A stretch of 45,089 nucleotides of DNA from a virus. The DNA lies in IMG/VR virus record IMGVR_UViG_3300020471_000352, positions 1 through 45,089 of that record, one strand, 5' to 3'. The notes under the pieces were generated by a model, which ran no database searches, was not told the origin of the DNA, and saw only the letters and a list, made by a program, of their open reading frames with translations. Position numbers and translations under genes: made by a program. Below are positions 9,110 to 17,702 of this stretch, piece by piece (the stretch's first letter is position 1; every line of letters begins with the position of its first letter).

Positions 9110-10186
9110 CTAGCTTGTCTCCTCTCCGTTAGTTGCTTCTCGCGGCCCTATATTTAATGCCCCTCTTGCCGGTGCGTTTCCAGTGCTAACTGAACCCAAA
9201 ACGCTTAGGCTAGATGTGTTACTACAATTGACGGCAACCAATTTATTACCAGTAGTTCCATACCAACAAGAAACATAAGCGACCTTAGCAACAGGATCGT
9301 ACATTACCCCTCTGGGAGCACTTAAAGTTGAGCTAGTTCCAAATGTGCTAATATGAGAAAGATTGCTTGTGTCACTAATGTCAAAAACCATCAAACAGTT
9401 ACCACTTATAGACGTAACAAAAGCAATTCCCGCGTCTAAGTCTATAGCAATATCTCTGTTGTCAGTATTACTGGAACCATCGGTAACACTATCAAGCACA
9501 GACATACTGCTTGTGTTGGTTATGTTTACTGATGTGATTCCACTCCGAATTGCAATAAAAGCCACATTATTGCTCTCATCCAGCTTGATTGCTTTTGCGT
9601 CATTTAAATTTACTCCATCGCTTAAAGCGCTACCGCTTAGACTGGGCGAACTTGCAGTAGATACATTAAAGGCATAAAGATGGTCATCCAGCACCGCAAA
9701 ACAAAGGTTTCTGCTTCGGTGGTTTGCAATGCCAGACAGATTAGTATATGTGGAGGATGTAGAGGAGCCGGATAAACTAGGACTAGCTGGCGTACTTACG
9801 TCATAAACCCTAATGCCGCCGGGATTTTTGAAGTCAGCGCCAAAGACAAGATCACGAGACGGATCTATGTCGCAATATTTCATGCTGTCTTCTTGTGCCA
9901 GCGCACCTGTAACAGAGGGTGAACTTGTGTTTGAAATATCTATAACCGCAACACTGTCATCCTCGCAAACAACAAACGCTCTATCATTGGTAATGTCCAG
10001 TTTAAGTTGAAACGGTTTAGTCATAGCGGCCACACTGCCTGTAGTTCCAAGCACAGACATATTGGTGGGATCTGATATATCAAAGACCTGAACACCGCCT
10101 CCACCATCTTCGTGAGGCACGACAGCAATATCAGCACTTACGCCTTTTGCTCCTGACGCCGCCATAACTTTTAATAAATTACTCAT
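9110..10186 (-). CDS. LVIVD-type seven-bladed beta-propeller, putative adhesin
   Basis: Seven repeats of about 45-48 residues are visible, each with a core like VFDISDPTNMSVLG. They start near residues 34, 81, 127, 172, 219, 267 and 317 (VIDISNTSSPSVTG, VYDVSTPASPSLSG and so on). This is the LVIVD repeat (PF08309) of predicted beta-propellers, usually found on bacterial cell surfaces. Here it lies between a repeat fibre and a tail chaperone gene and shares base 10186 with the upstream stop. A receptor-binding or adhesin role is inferred from this position. There is no signal peptide, consistent with a virion component. Confidence 0.75.
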   Translation of the reverse strand: MSNLLKVMAASGAKGVSADIAVVPHEDGGGGVQVFDISDPTNMSVLGTTGSVAAMTKPFQLKLDITNDRAFVVCEDDSVAVIDISNTSSPSVTGALAQEDSMKYCDIDPSRDLVFGADFKNPGGIRVYDVSTPASPSLSGSSTSSTYTNLSGIANHRSRNLCFAVLDDHLYAFNVSTASSPSLSGSALSDGVNLNDAKAIKLDESNNVAFIAIRSGITSVNITNTSSMSVLDSVTDGSSNTDNRDIAIDLDAGIAFVTSISGNCLMVFDISDTSNLSHISTFGTSSTLSAPRGVMYDPVAKVAYVSCWYGTTGNKLVAVNCSNTSSLSVLGSVSTGNAPARGALNIGPREATNGEETS

Positions 10187-10821
10187 TAGGCAAACGCCTG
10201 TCCCGCCGTAAAGCCGTAATAGGTAGTCCCGCCGTCTCTAGTAAAAAACACAAATATGTCTACTCCATTATTTGTAGTTGTAAGGGTTGGTGCAGTTGCC
10301 GCCGCCCAATCAACACTGCCGGGCCATGTAATCGTTCTAGCTGATGAGTCTTGAATAATTTTTAAAACAAACACAGTGGCTGTATTGTTCGCGCCGGGAT
10401 TGCTAAAGGTATAAGTAACATTCTCAGTGAGGTCATGCTCAAACACATTACCAAGCTGAAGATTAATTGTGGCGGCATTAGAACTAGACGTTATTGTATT
10501 TACGTCATCCGTAGTTCCCGCATCAAAGTTAACAACACCGTTAGCGTCTGCTGTAACAGCTTTAGAAGCCGCTGAAGTGCCAAGCGTAGTAACATCTAAG
10601 TAATTTAGCTCCGCAGTAGTTGCTGTGACACCATCAAGAAGGTTTATTTCTGTTGCGGTACTTGTAACCCCGTCAAGAATGTTTAGCTCTGTAGCAGTGC
10701 TTGTAACCCCGTCAAGGATGTTTAATTCGCCTACAGTAGACGTAATACCATCTAAAGCATTTAATTCTGTAGCAGTTGCTGTTACTGCGGCTAGGTTTGC
10801 AATTGTTCTAGCATTGCTCAT
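10186..10821 (-). CDS. Short tail fibre with ELNILDG repeats (211 aa)
   Basis: Five copies of the 13-residue repeat (T-A/S-T-x-x-E-L-N-I-L-D-G-V) occupy residues 13-78. A domain rich in Thr/Asn follows, ending in GGTTYYGFTAGQAFA, a C-terminal style common in marine phage fibre proteins. The same repeat fills two long arrays of the 833-residue fibre encoded 1.3 kb upstream, and both genes share the 'ELNYLD..TLGTS.ASKAVTAD' exit sequence. They probably form parts of one appendage or arose by duplication. Confidence 0.75.
   Translation of the reverse strand: MSNARTIANLAAVTATATELNALDGITSTVGELNILDGVTSTATELNILDGVTSTATEINLLDGVTATTAELNYLDVTTLGTSAASKAVTADANGVVNFDAGTTDDVNTITSSSNAATINLQLGNVFEHDLTENVTYTFSNPGANNTATVFVLKIIQDSSARTITWPGSVDWAAATAPTLTTTNNGVDIFVFFTRDGGTTYYGFTAGQAFA
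10588..10785 (-). repeat. 39-bp coding repeat array 3 (5 units)
   Basis: Five units of the same 13-residue repeat in the 211-residue fibre, including an ELNALDG and an EINLLDG variant. It ends with ELNYLD like array 2. Confidence 0.8.
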
Positions 10822-10840
10822 GTTTTATTACTCCAAAGTT

Positions 10841-11215
10841 TTAAATTGCGGCAGAAGGGTTTGAATTAATTACCCAAGTATTATTTTCTTCAGACCATAA
10901 ATATGCTTTACCATCGTTTGGATAACTAACTGGCGGTTGCCACTCATAATTACTATCTAACGTCCAGCTAGGAAAAGGTTGTGGAAAAAGAAATACATTA
11001 TTAGTTGAATCATATTTCCCGCCTATAAATGCAAAACGCTTTCTAAAGTTGTTGTTATAGCTGGTCTGTACCCAGATGCCGCCAAATAATTCTTGGCAAA
11101 AATCTTTACCAAGTTGCTCTTGCTCAACTCCATCGTTATCCAACAAAACTTCGTTATTTACAACTATGATTTCAAGTACAGTTCCATCGTCTGAAATTTT
11201 TGCAAAGTGAGCCAT
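10841..11215 (-). CDS. Conserved marine phage virion protein (124 aa)
   Basis: It starts MAHFAKISDDGTVLEIIVVNN and contains RFAFIGGKYDS, FPQPFPSWTLDSNYEWQPP and YPNDGKAYLWSEENNTWV. I recognise this signature from an uncharacterised structural protein family found in many marine cyanophages and podoviruses ('MAHFA', 'PYPSW.LD....W.PP..YP.DGK.Y.W'). It is encoded among the fibre genes, so a tail or fibre-accessory role is likely. No catalytic residues are evident. Confidence 0.72.
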   Translation of the reverse strand: MAHFAKISDDGTVLEIIVVNNEVLLDNDGVEQEQLGKDFCQELFGGIWVQTSYNNNFRKRFAFIGGKYDSTNNVFLFPQPFPSWTLDSNYEWQPPVSYPNDGKAYLWSEENNTWVINSNPSAAI

Positions 11216-11223
11216 TTGTTACC

Positions 11224-12150
11224 TTAAAAAGTTATTGATCCAGAACCAGTAAAGTGATAGCTGTAATTGCCGCTACCCTCATCAGTTTCGGTAGGCGATC
11301 CTGTAGTAGCTGTGGCCTGCTGTGGCGCATAAATTTTCATTGCCCCTCCAGAGCCGTTACCGCCGACAAAGGAGTTACCCGCCTCAGTTCTTGTGCCGCC
11401 ACCGCCACCGCTACCGCGATTTATTGTTGCGTTGCCTGCATTGCTGTTATAACCACCGTTACCGCCAATACCAGAGCCACCAGAGCCTCCGGTGCCAAAG
11501 TAACCACCACTGCTTGTATAGTAGATCCCACCACCGGCACCGCCAGCGGCAACAGTAACACCTAGCTCACTAGAACTGGTTCCTGCCCCCCCATTGCCGC
11601 CGTAATACCAGAAATTGGGAGTGCCGGAAGATACATAATAACCATCACTGCCAGCGGCGCCTTTACCACCACCACCGCCGGGACCGTCAATGCCCGTGTT
11701 AGAATCTCCACCAGCATTACCTTCGCCGGATGTACCCGCACCGCCAGTATTTCCTAAACCGCCAGCCCCGCTTCCACTACCACCGCTGTTTCCGTCGTTA
11801 TTGCCGTATTTTCCCCCACCGCCGCCTGCGGCGCTTAAAGTAGTAATATCTGTACCAGTAATTGAAGTATTACCGCCACCAGAACCGTCACTACTCTGAC
11901 CGCCAGTAGATCCTCCAGCACCAACAGTGACGTTGTACTGCGTTCCTGTATAAACTGTAACATTAGTTTCTGTTTTGAGTCCGCCTGCGCCGCCACCGCT
12001 TGATCCAGTAGCACCACCCGCTGAAGTAGCACCACCGCCTCCACCGCCTCCTGCAAGAAACACAATTTTACTTAGTATTACGGGGGATATGCTAACGCCG
12101 GGATTAAAACCCTTTGCAGACCCTGCACCAATTGTCGATAGTAAAGGCAT
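11224..12150 (-). CDS. Glycine-rich tail tip adhesin-like protein (308 aa)
   Basis: The product has 308 residues, with long Gly runs (for example AGGGGGGGATSAGG near residue 33) and GGxG motifs throughout, ending in a short beta-rich C-terminus (SYHFTGSGSITF). Polyglycine-rich domains of this type occur on phage receptor-binding tips, where they form polyglycine-II sandwiches. Its start shares base 12150 with the stop of the 833-residue fibre (TAATG overlap), so the two are translationally coupled and probably act together at the fibre tip. Confidence 0.7.
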   Translation of the reverse strand: MPLLSTIGAGSAKGFNPGVSISPVILSKIVFLAGGGGGGGATSAGGATGSSGGGAGGLKTETNVTVYTGTQYNVTVGAGGSTGGQSSDGSGGGNTSITGTDITTLSAAGGGGGKYGNNDGNSGGSGSGAGGLGNTGGAGTSGEGNAGGDSNTGIDGPGGGGGKGAAGSDGYYVSSGTPNFWYYGGNGGAGTSSSELGVTVAAGGAGGGIYYTSSGGYFGTGGSGGSGIGGNGGYNSNAGNATINRGSGGGGGTRTEAGNSFVGGNGSGGAMKIYAPQQATATTGSPTETDEGSGNYSYHFTGSGSITF

Positions 12151-14651
12151 TATGCGTACTGCGTCTGGCTGGCTAAAACAGTAAACGTAGCGTCTGCTGT
12201 CTTAATGATTGTAAATACATACGAATCAATAGAGCTTGCGTTTCCTGATGAAGGGGCAGATCCACCAGACCACTCAGGAGTAACACTTGAGCCGTCAATT
12301 TGATAGGTATTTAAATAATACGCTGAACTGCCTTGAGTCATTAATATCGCCGCCGTCATACTTTCTCCTACTGCCATTACAGCATTTAAGGCTGTAGAGC
12401 CATCACCGCGAAAGTTGATCGTTCTGTTTGCCCCTTGGTTTGCCGTATAAAACTCAACGGCTTGAGTCAAAAAATCAAAGTTAATGGTACCCGTTGTGCT
12501 GGTTTGGGTAGTAACCTTTTCAATCATCTCAGCAACAGATGTGGTGCCAATAAACTTAACCTTAGCGCCTGAGTCAGCCGTTACCGCCTTTGAAGCCTCA
12601 GAAGTTCCTAGCGTAGTAATATCAAGATAGTTAAGCTCTGCGGCGGTTGATGTAACCCCATCAAGGATATTCAATTCTGCGGCGGTGCTTGTAACGCCAT
12701 CTAAGATATTCAACTCAGCGGTTGTGCTAGTGACACCATCAAGGATATTTAACTCTGTTGCTGTTGATGTAACCCCGTCTAAAATATTCAATTCAGCCGC
12801 AGTGCTAGTTACACCATCTAAAATGTTAAGTTCGGCTGTAGTGCTGGTTACACCATCAAGGATGTTTAACTCTGCCGCTGTAGAAGTAATTCCAAGGTTT
12901 GTTATTGCTGTAGCGGCACTACTAACATCTGAAAGATTATTACTATTAATTAAAGCATTAGACACTGAAAAAGTTTGATAGGCAAGTATTTCAACATTGT
13001 CGCCTACTGTAGCTCCAGAAGCTAAAACAACTGAACTGCCATTAGTTGCTGTAAAGTCTGTACCAACAACAAGCTTTACACCATTTAGATACACATCTAC
13101 ATAACCAACCGTATATGTTGCAGAAAAGGTTGTTTGAGATGCAGTAGCTGTAGCGGCTGTTCGCGTGTATGCAAACTCTGCGCCACCACCTATTTCACCC
13201 CATGAAGAGCCATCATAACCTTCAAAGCCGCTTGTCGTTGTGTTATAGCGAAGCATTCCTTGAGCCGCAGTAGGTCGTTGGGCTGTTGTACCCACAGGCA
13301 AAGTCAGCGCATCAGTACTATTAATTGTGACAGTCCCTGTCATGGTTGGGGCTGTTAGGGTTTTGTTAGTTAGTGTATCTGTAGATATTAAAGATACAAG
13401 CGTTGAATTACCGCCTGCTGGTAATAAAAGCTCATTAGTAACACCAGCCGAATGTGGCTGGGCTTTTACAATCTGACCATGACTATTATTTTCACAATTA
13501 AACTGTATCGCACCAGAATTTGTATTGCCTTTTATTGTTACGTGGCCTGTCCCATTTGGAGCCAGTTCTAAATCTGCATTAGATGTAGTAACAATGTCTT
13601 GACCATTCATGTCAAGATCCCCGCCTAGTTGTGGGGTAGTATCTTCAACAACATTTGCTATGGCTGATGAAGTTGCTAGTCCAGCAACCAAGGTGCTTCT
13701 AGCTATCTTTTTAAGGCCACCACCAGATGTATCTACAGCTAGTAAAACATCATCATTTGCGACTGTTGATATTTCTGAAAGATCTCCTACGGCTGTTGAT
13801 GCAAATGCAGAACCGTTAGCAACCAGCAAATTGCCAGATGTGTTTGTCGCCGTTTGAAAACTAGTGCCTTTGACCTCGCCTGAAGAGCCATAGATAACAG
13901 CTTTAGAATTAACAACTGTTCCAGCAGTAGAACCATCTAATAAGTTTAGTTCAGTTGCCGTAGATGTTACGCCGTCTAAAATATTTAACTCTGCGGCAGT
14001 AGATGTAACGCCATCAAGAATATTAAGTTCAGCAGTAGTTGAGGTGACACCATCAAGTATGTTAAGCTCTGCCGCCGTAGAAGTTACACCATCTAAAATA
14101 TTTAACTCTGCCGTTGTTGACGTAACACCGTCTAATAGGTTTAGTTCAGCCGCTGTAGATGTAACACCATCAAGAATATTTAATTCAGCCGCTGTAGCTG
14201 TTACACCGTCCAGAATATTTAGTTCGGCGGCAGTAGCAGTAATAGCCGTACCATTAAAATTAATCGCGTCTACATAGGCTGTGCCGTCTATGTACAGGTC
14301 TTTAAACTCAAGTGAGCTTGTTCCTAAATCAACATCATCGTCTGTTACGGGAACTACTGCACCGTCTTGAACACGAATCTGCTCTACTGCACTGCTAGAG
14401 ACTTCTACAAAAAAACCTATGCGATTATTAGTGCCGTCTACTGTGATCTTATTTAAAAAATCTAAATCGCCAATGGTCGGAACATTACCGCCTTGTCCAG
14501 CAGAACCATCATGTCTGTGGCCTGTGGAAGATGCAGATGAACTAGAGTATGCAAAAGCATTGAGTAGCTGATTATATTCATCGTTAAATAACGCGGCAGT
14601 AATTGTATCGCCATCTGCGAATGTACTTTGTCGTGTATAACTTTGGGCCAT
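12150..14651 (-). CDS. Major tail fibre with two ELNILDG repeat arrays (833 aa)
   Basis: The N-terminal part (residues 1-60, with DGDTITAALFNDEYNQLLNAF and GHRHDGS) is typical of fibre virion-attachment regions in marine podoviruses. Eight copies of a 13-residue repeat (about residues 138-242) and seven more (about 586-677) flank a central domain containing an 'ATNTSGNLLVANG' type of beta-structure and a linker 'TAQRPTAAQGMLRYNTTT' seen in many fibres. The C-terminus (SYVFTIIKTADATFTVLASQTQYA region) resembles marine phage structural proteins. It should mediate adsorption to the host surface. Confidence 0.83.
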   Translation of the reverse strand: MAQSYTRQSTFADGDTITAALFNDEYNQLLNAFAYSSSSASSTGHRHDGSAGQGGNVPTIGDLDFLNKITVDGTNNRIGFFVEVSSSAVEQIRVQDGAVVPVTDDDVDLGTSSLEFKDLYIDGTAYVDAINFNGTAITATAAELNILDGVTATAAELNILDGVTSTAAELNLLDGVTSTTAELNILDGVTSTAAELNILDGVTSTTAELNILDGVTSTAAELNILDGVTSTATELNLLDGSTAGTVVNSKAVIYGSSGEVKGTSFQTATNTSGNLLVANGSAFASTAVGDLSEISTVANDDVLLAVDTSGGGLKKIARSTLVAGLATSSAIANVVEDTTPQLGGDLDMNGQDIVTTSNADLELAPNGTGHVTIKGNTNSGAIQFNCENNSHGQIVKAQPHSAGVTNELLLPAGGNSTLVSLISTDTLTNKTLTAPTMTGTVTINSTDALTLPVGTTAQRPTAAQGMLRYNTTTSGFEGYDGSSWGEIGGGAEFAYTRTAATATASQTTFSATYTVGYVDVYLNGVKLVVGTDFTATNGSSVVLASGATVGDNVEILAYQTFSVSNALINSNNLSDVSSAATAITNLGITSTAAELNILDGVTSTTAELNILDGVTSTAAELNILDGVTSTATELNILDGVTSTTAELNILDGVTSTAAELNILDGVTSTAAELNYLDITTLGTSEASKAVTADSGAKVKFIGTTSVAEMIEKVTTQTSTTGTINFDFLTQAVEFYTANQGANRTINFRGDGSTALNAVMAVGESMTAAILMTQGSSAYYLNTYQIDGSSVTPEWSGGSAPSSGNASSIDSYVFTIIKTADATFTVLASQTQYA
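12620..12895 (-). repeat. 39-bp coding repeat array 2 (7 units)
   Basis: Seven tandem 39-bp units of the same ELNILDG repeat lie near the C-terminal third of the 833-residue fibre. The last unit reads ELNYLD, the same exit variant as in the short fibre encoded at 10186-10821. Confidence 0.85.
13925..14240 (-). repeat. 39-bp coding repeat array 1 (8 units)
   Basis: Eight tandem 39-bp units encode T-A-A-E-L-N-I-L-D-G-V-T-S with small variations in the 833-residue fibre. The codons for identical residues differ between units, so the array is old or selected at protein level rather than freshly expanded. Confidence 0.85.
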
Positions 14652-14653
14652 TA

Positions 14654-16264
14654 TTATCTCCTACCTGATGGCATATAATCTATGTAAAAACCATTTACAC
14701 CATATGGGCTTCTTGTATCGTTTGATCGTAGGCGTATACTAAATGTATTGCCACTGCCTGTAACTGTTTGTCGGAACATAGGATCAGATCCCGCCCCGAA
14801 TGAAGCCACGCCAAAAACAGCATCACCAAATACCCCCGGAAGAGGTATAGTTGATAGTGTTATGTCTGAAGGCTGTGGTATGTTTAAATCTTTGTAATCA
14901 TACCGCAACCTTAAAACTGGCTGTAATGTCCCTTCCGGTGAAAATGATGTGCGAATATATTTTAAAGTTTTGCGTGTGCCTATATCTCCACAATCAAGGT
15001 CGGTTGTCTCATAAGTAGCTAAAACATTAGCCTCACTACCGCTATGTATAAAAGAGTCGCCTGCATCATGGTTGTAAACATATCCGTCTTTGTCACCATG
15101 AAAAGCAACCTCAACTACATCTTTGTTAAAATCTGATGCAATTCCTAATGCTTGGATTCCTAAAGTTTCAGACCACTCAAAACCCTGTCCTGTAAATGTC
15201 CCTATAACGCCTTTGGCTCGTCCCGGTTCTTGAACCGTTGTAGAATAAAATAAACGATACTGTGATTTAGAGCGTAACACAGCACTTGTAATAACAAACT
15301 GTCCTGCGCGTGATGCTAAAGAACTTATAATATCTTGTATCTGTCGAGATACTGAACTTAACTCAACGTCACCAATACGGGCTGTACCAGCAATAGTACG
15401 AATACCGTCTGGAGCCAAAAAGACTAGATCACCTCCTACCTCTTGAATAGAGTAATGTGATAAACATCCTACATTTTCTGTAATTGGATCTATGCGAATA
15501 TTTGAGCTATCATTAATGTTGATAAGCTTTTGAATACTATTTTTAGAAAAGACAATTAAGTTTTCACGGAAACTTTTAATACCTTGTACTTGATCTGTTA
15601 TAGCTACAGAACCAGAACCACTACCACTAAAGTCATCAATATCATTATAGACACTGTAAAACACAGTGTTTAAATTATCTTCTACTCCAGCGGCAATCAA
15701 GTGATGGTCGTGGATCGTTACATACTTTACGCCTTTTGTTCCTGTGACTGTAATTTCAGACGCAAAAAATGTTCTTGTATTAACTTCTGCGCCAGTACCT
15801 TCCATTCTAAATAAAAACGGTTTGTTGATTCCGTCAGCAATTACTATCTCGCCATAATCAAAATTAGCACCTTCTGATAAAGCAAATGTGCATTGGCCCT
15901 GTCCAGAACGCGACAAAACTGAGCGGCCTGTAAATGTTGTGTGGTTGTCACCGCTACCCGAAACGCTAGATCTGTTTATTTGTAGCCAGCTTGTGCCGGT
16001 ATTACTAAAAAATATATCAGTACCAGAACAAACAATAACGCCATCACCATATGCCGCCATGCCTAAAATAGCATTAGAACTATTTGGTCTTGCAGAAGAT
16101 GCACCACCGTAAGCTGTAAAGCCATTTATGCGACGATAGCCACCGTCAGGATCTACCTCAAAGTTTTCTAAGATTTTGGCAAACCCCGGCTGACCTAAAA
16201 GCTCAATAGAGTTTAGGTTTGTGTTTAGACCACCACGACATGAAAGACCATATGCCTGAGACAT
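14654..16264 (-). CDS. Tail nozzle / DNA stabilisation protein-like (536 aa)
   Basis: The product has 536 residues, starting SQAYGLSCRGGLNTNLNSIELLGQPG with 'LENFEVDPDGGYRRINGFTAYGG' (split; residues 32-54). This opening is common in podoviral proteins placed right after the tail adaptor, equivalent in order to P22 gp10, a beta-propeller that plugs the portal and forms the tail tube. Repeated beta-strands with Asp/Gly turns through the middle fit a propeller. Its start shares base 16264 with the adaptor stop. The match is by gene order and style rather than by a definite motif. Confidence 0.65.
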   Translation of the reverse strand: MSQAYGLSCRGGLNTNLNSIELLGQPGFAKILENFEVDPDGGYRRINGFTAYGGASSARPNSSNAILGMAAYGDGVIVCSGTDIFFSNTGTSWLQINRSSVSGSGDNHTTFTGRSVLSRSGQGQCTFALSEGANFDYGEIVIADGINKPFLFRMEGTGAEVNTRTFFASEITVTGTKGVKYVTIHDHHLIAAGVEDNLNTVFYSVYNDIDDFSGSGSGSVAITDQVQGIKSFRENLIVFSKNSIQKLININDSSNIRIDPITENVGCLSHYSIQEVGGDLVFLAPDGIRTIAGTARIGDVELSSVSRQIQDIISSLASRAGQFVITSAVLRSKSQYRLFYSTTVQEPGRAKGVIGTFTGQGFEWSETLGIQALGIASDFNKDVVEVAFHGDKDGYVYNHDAGDSFIHSGSEANVLATYETTDLDCGDIGTRKTLKYIRTSFSPEGTLQPVLRLRYDYKDLNIPQPSDITLSTIPLPGVFGDAVFGVASFGAGSDPMFRQTVTGSGNTFSIRLRSNDTRSPYGVNGFYIDYMPSGRR

Positions 16265-17034
16265 TAAATAAGCCTCATGCGATCATCTTTAATAAACTTA
16301 GGTGTTTGTAGCATTAAAGAATTTTTCATAAGACGTAAGCCTCTACGATATTCTTCTAGTGCTAATGCGGCTGGTTGAATATTTTCTTTAAACTGATGCA
16401 CATAATATCTAGCTCGTGCAAGTAAAACAGTTTTATAAATATCAGGAAATACAATCGTATCACCATGCGCTGAAAGTTGTGTAGGCTGATTAAAAGCAAA
16501 GAAATGAACTTTGTATACTTTGTCAGGTATAGGACTTAAACCAAAGTTTCTTCCATCACTACTACGGAAGACTCGTCTAGGCTCACCACCATTAGCATCT
16601 TCAGCATCATCAGCATTTTCTTGCATACGATGAAAGTCTTTCCACTCTTCTAAAGTTATAAACTTTAAATTTTGGCTGACATAAGGAGCCGCCTCACCTG
16701 ATACACCGACTGTTGTCAAATAAAAATCATCCCAATCAATGTATCCATAGTCATCTGCAATAGACGAGCTTGCGGCTTTGAGTTCATACCACCGTTGATT
16801 AGCTACGGTAGAAACAGCTACATTACCGTACAGCGGATCTGTTGAGCCGCTTTCGCCTACAGACAGAAAAGGCCATTGAGGTTCTTCAAGAACAATATCA
16901 AGGTACGCTCTGTTGATACAATCTTGAGCGTGTGCCTGAAGCCCAATAGCAGAAGAAAAATTACTTGAGGTTAAGACAACCTCGTTCATTTCTCTAAGCA
17001 GTTCGTTAGTAAGCTGTAGGTATGTTGTCGCCAT
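16264..17034 (-). CDS. Tail adaptor (head-tail connector) protein
   Basis: The product has 256 residues. The N-terminus TTYLQLTNELLREMNEVVLTS with 'AQDCINRAYLDI ... EEPQWPFL' is the recognisable start of podoviral tail adaptor/tubular protein A-type proteins, which bind the portal ring and carry the nozzle. A C-terminal helical stretch (FPDIYKTVLLARARYYVHQFKENIQPA) agrees. Its ATG overlaps the stop of the upstream 48-residue gene (TAATG). It lies between capsid and fibre genes as expected. Confidence 0.78.
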   Translation of the reverse strand: MATTYLQLTNELLREMNEVVLTSSNFSSAIGLQAHAQDCINRAYLDIVLEEPQWPFLSVGESGSTDPLYGNVAVSTVANQRWYELKAASSSIADDYGYIDWDDFYLTTVGVSGEAAPYVSQNLKFITLEEWKDFHRMQENADDAEDANGGEPRRVFRSSDGRNFGLSPIPDKVYKVHFFAFNQPTQLSAHGDTIVFPDIYKTVLLARARYYVHQFKENIQPAALALEEYRRGLRLMKNSLMLQTPKFIKDDRMRLI

Positions 17035-17180
17035 TATTTTTTATGAACCTTTTGTATTTCAAAGTTAGCTTTTTTAGAGGCTCCCTTGTGGGGTTTATAG
17101 CCCCCCGCTGGGTCTTTCATCAGCTTGAAGCTTTTTCCGTGTTTCATCCAGTGGTAGCCTTTAGGCGCCGCGACTTGCAT
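17034..17180 (-). CDS. Small basic protein (48 aa)
   Basis: A 48-residue basic protein (begins MQVAAPKGYHWMKHGKSFK, ends NFEIQKVHKK). It overlaps the upstream small gene by 20 bases and its TAA shares the A with the ATG of the tail adaptor gene. 'PKGYHWMK.G....LM' recalls short lysine-rich proteins in marine phage structural regions. Function unknown; DNA or capsid-interior binding is possible from charge. Confidence 0.65.
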   Translation of the reverse strand: MQVAAPKGYHWMKHGKSFKLMKDPAGGYKPHKGASKKANFEIQKVHKK

Positions 17181-17325
17181 CAGGATTCTCCTGCTCATTT
17201 CTCAACTGAGGATACTTAATCTCTCCTTGCTTTTGATAAGGAAACTGATTGCCTGTCATCTCAGCACAAACTTTTTCTTTTTCTTGAATAGACTTGTATT
17301 CGCTACGTGCTACTTGAGTAGTCAT
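17161..17325 (-). CDS. Small hydrophilic protein (54 aa)
   Basis: It starts MTTQVARSEYKSIQEKEKV and ends NEQENPDASRGA. Its ATG (17325) overlaps the stop of the preceding gene in a TAATG junction and its end overlaps the next gene by 20 bases, so it sits in a tightly coupled series. It is mostly Glu/Lys/Gln, helical, with no known motif. Confidence 0.62.
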   Translation of the reverse strand: MTTQVARSEYKSIQEKEKVCAEMTGNQFPYQKQGEIKYPQLRNEQENPDASRGA

Positions 17326-17510
17326 TAGTTTTTTCCTGCTACTGGCATGGCGTCTGCTACAGTGCTTCCGTACATAGGCTGTGCGCCTGAGTGGGCTTTA
17401 CCGCCTTCCATATACATAGAGCGTTCTTTTTTACCACCCATGTTGGCCTTTACTTTCATTCCATACATCATGCCTTTACGCTTCATTTCTTTGTCGCTGT
17501 GCATTCCCAT
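17325..17510 (-). CDS. Small Met/Gly/Lys-rich protein (61 aa)
   Basis: The start is set at ATG 17510 because AAGGAG lies just upstream at good spacing; a longer frame upstream would overlap the preceding gene. The 61-residue product is rich in Met, Gly and Lys (MKRKGMMYGMKVKANMGGKK). Small 'KGGMMYG'-like proteins are frequent beside marine phage capsid genes; none has a role known to me. Confidence 0.65.
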   Translation of the reverse strand: MGMHSDKEMKRKGMMYGMKVKANMGGKKERSMYMEGGKAHSGAQPMYGSTVADAMPVAGKN

Positions 17511-17511
17511 A

Positions 17512-17655
17512 TTACTTCTCCTTTTTACCAAAAATACGATCATAGTTTGAGTCATATTTCTTTTTGTTTTCACCAGTATAAAATGTACCGCTTAGGGTCT
17601 TTCGTCTTTTAGGACTCATTCTAATTGGCTTTTGTTCTGTTCCAATCTGTGGCAT
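17512..17655 (-). CDS. Small basic protein after capsid terminator (47 aa)
   Basis: The 47-residue product starts MPQIGTEQKPIRMSPKRRKT and ends DRIFGKKEK; it is strongly basic. It is the first gene after the capsid terminator and ends two bases before the next start, whose ribosome-binding site lies inside its last codons. Function unknown. Confidence 0.65.
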   Translation of the reverse strand: MPQIGTEQKPIRMSPKRRKTLSGTFYTGENKKKYDSNYDRIFGKKEK

Positions 17656-17662
17656 TTCTAAC

Positions 17663-17695
17663 TCCAAAAACAAAGGGGGAGTATTTCATCCCCCT
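17663..17695 (-). terminator. Intrinsic terminator after the capsid gene
   Basis: On the minus strand a 7-bp GC-rich stem (AGGGGGA / TCCCCCT, 8-base loop; window positions 17674-17695) is followed by TTTGTTTTT. It lies 8 bases beyond the capsid stop and upstream of the small-gene series, so it should lower expression of the tail genes relative to capsid. Confidence 0.88.
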
Positions 17696-17702
17696 GTAGT
17701 AT

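Noticed and set aside
11254-12184. Plus-strand frames rich in Pro and Ala opposite the Gly-rich protein
   Set aside because: They follow from the complement of Gly codons; no ribosome-binding sites.
12685-14277. Long plus-strand frames opposite the fibre repeats
   Set aside because: They are mirror readings of the 39-bp repeat arrays and have no start signals.
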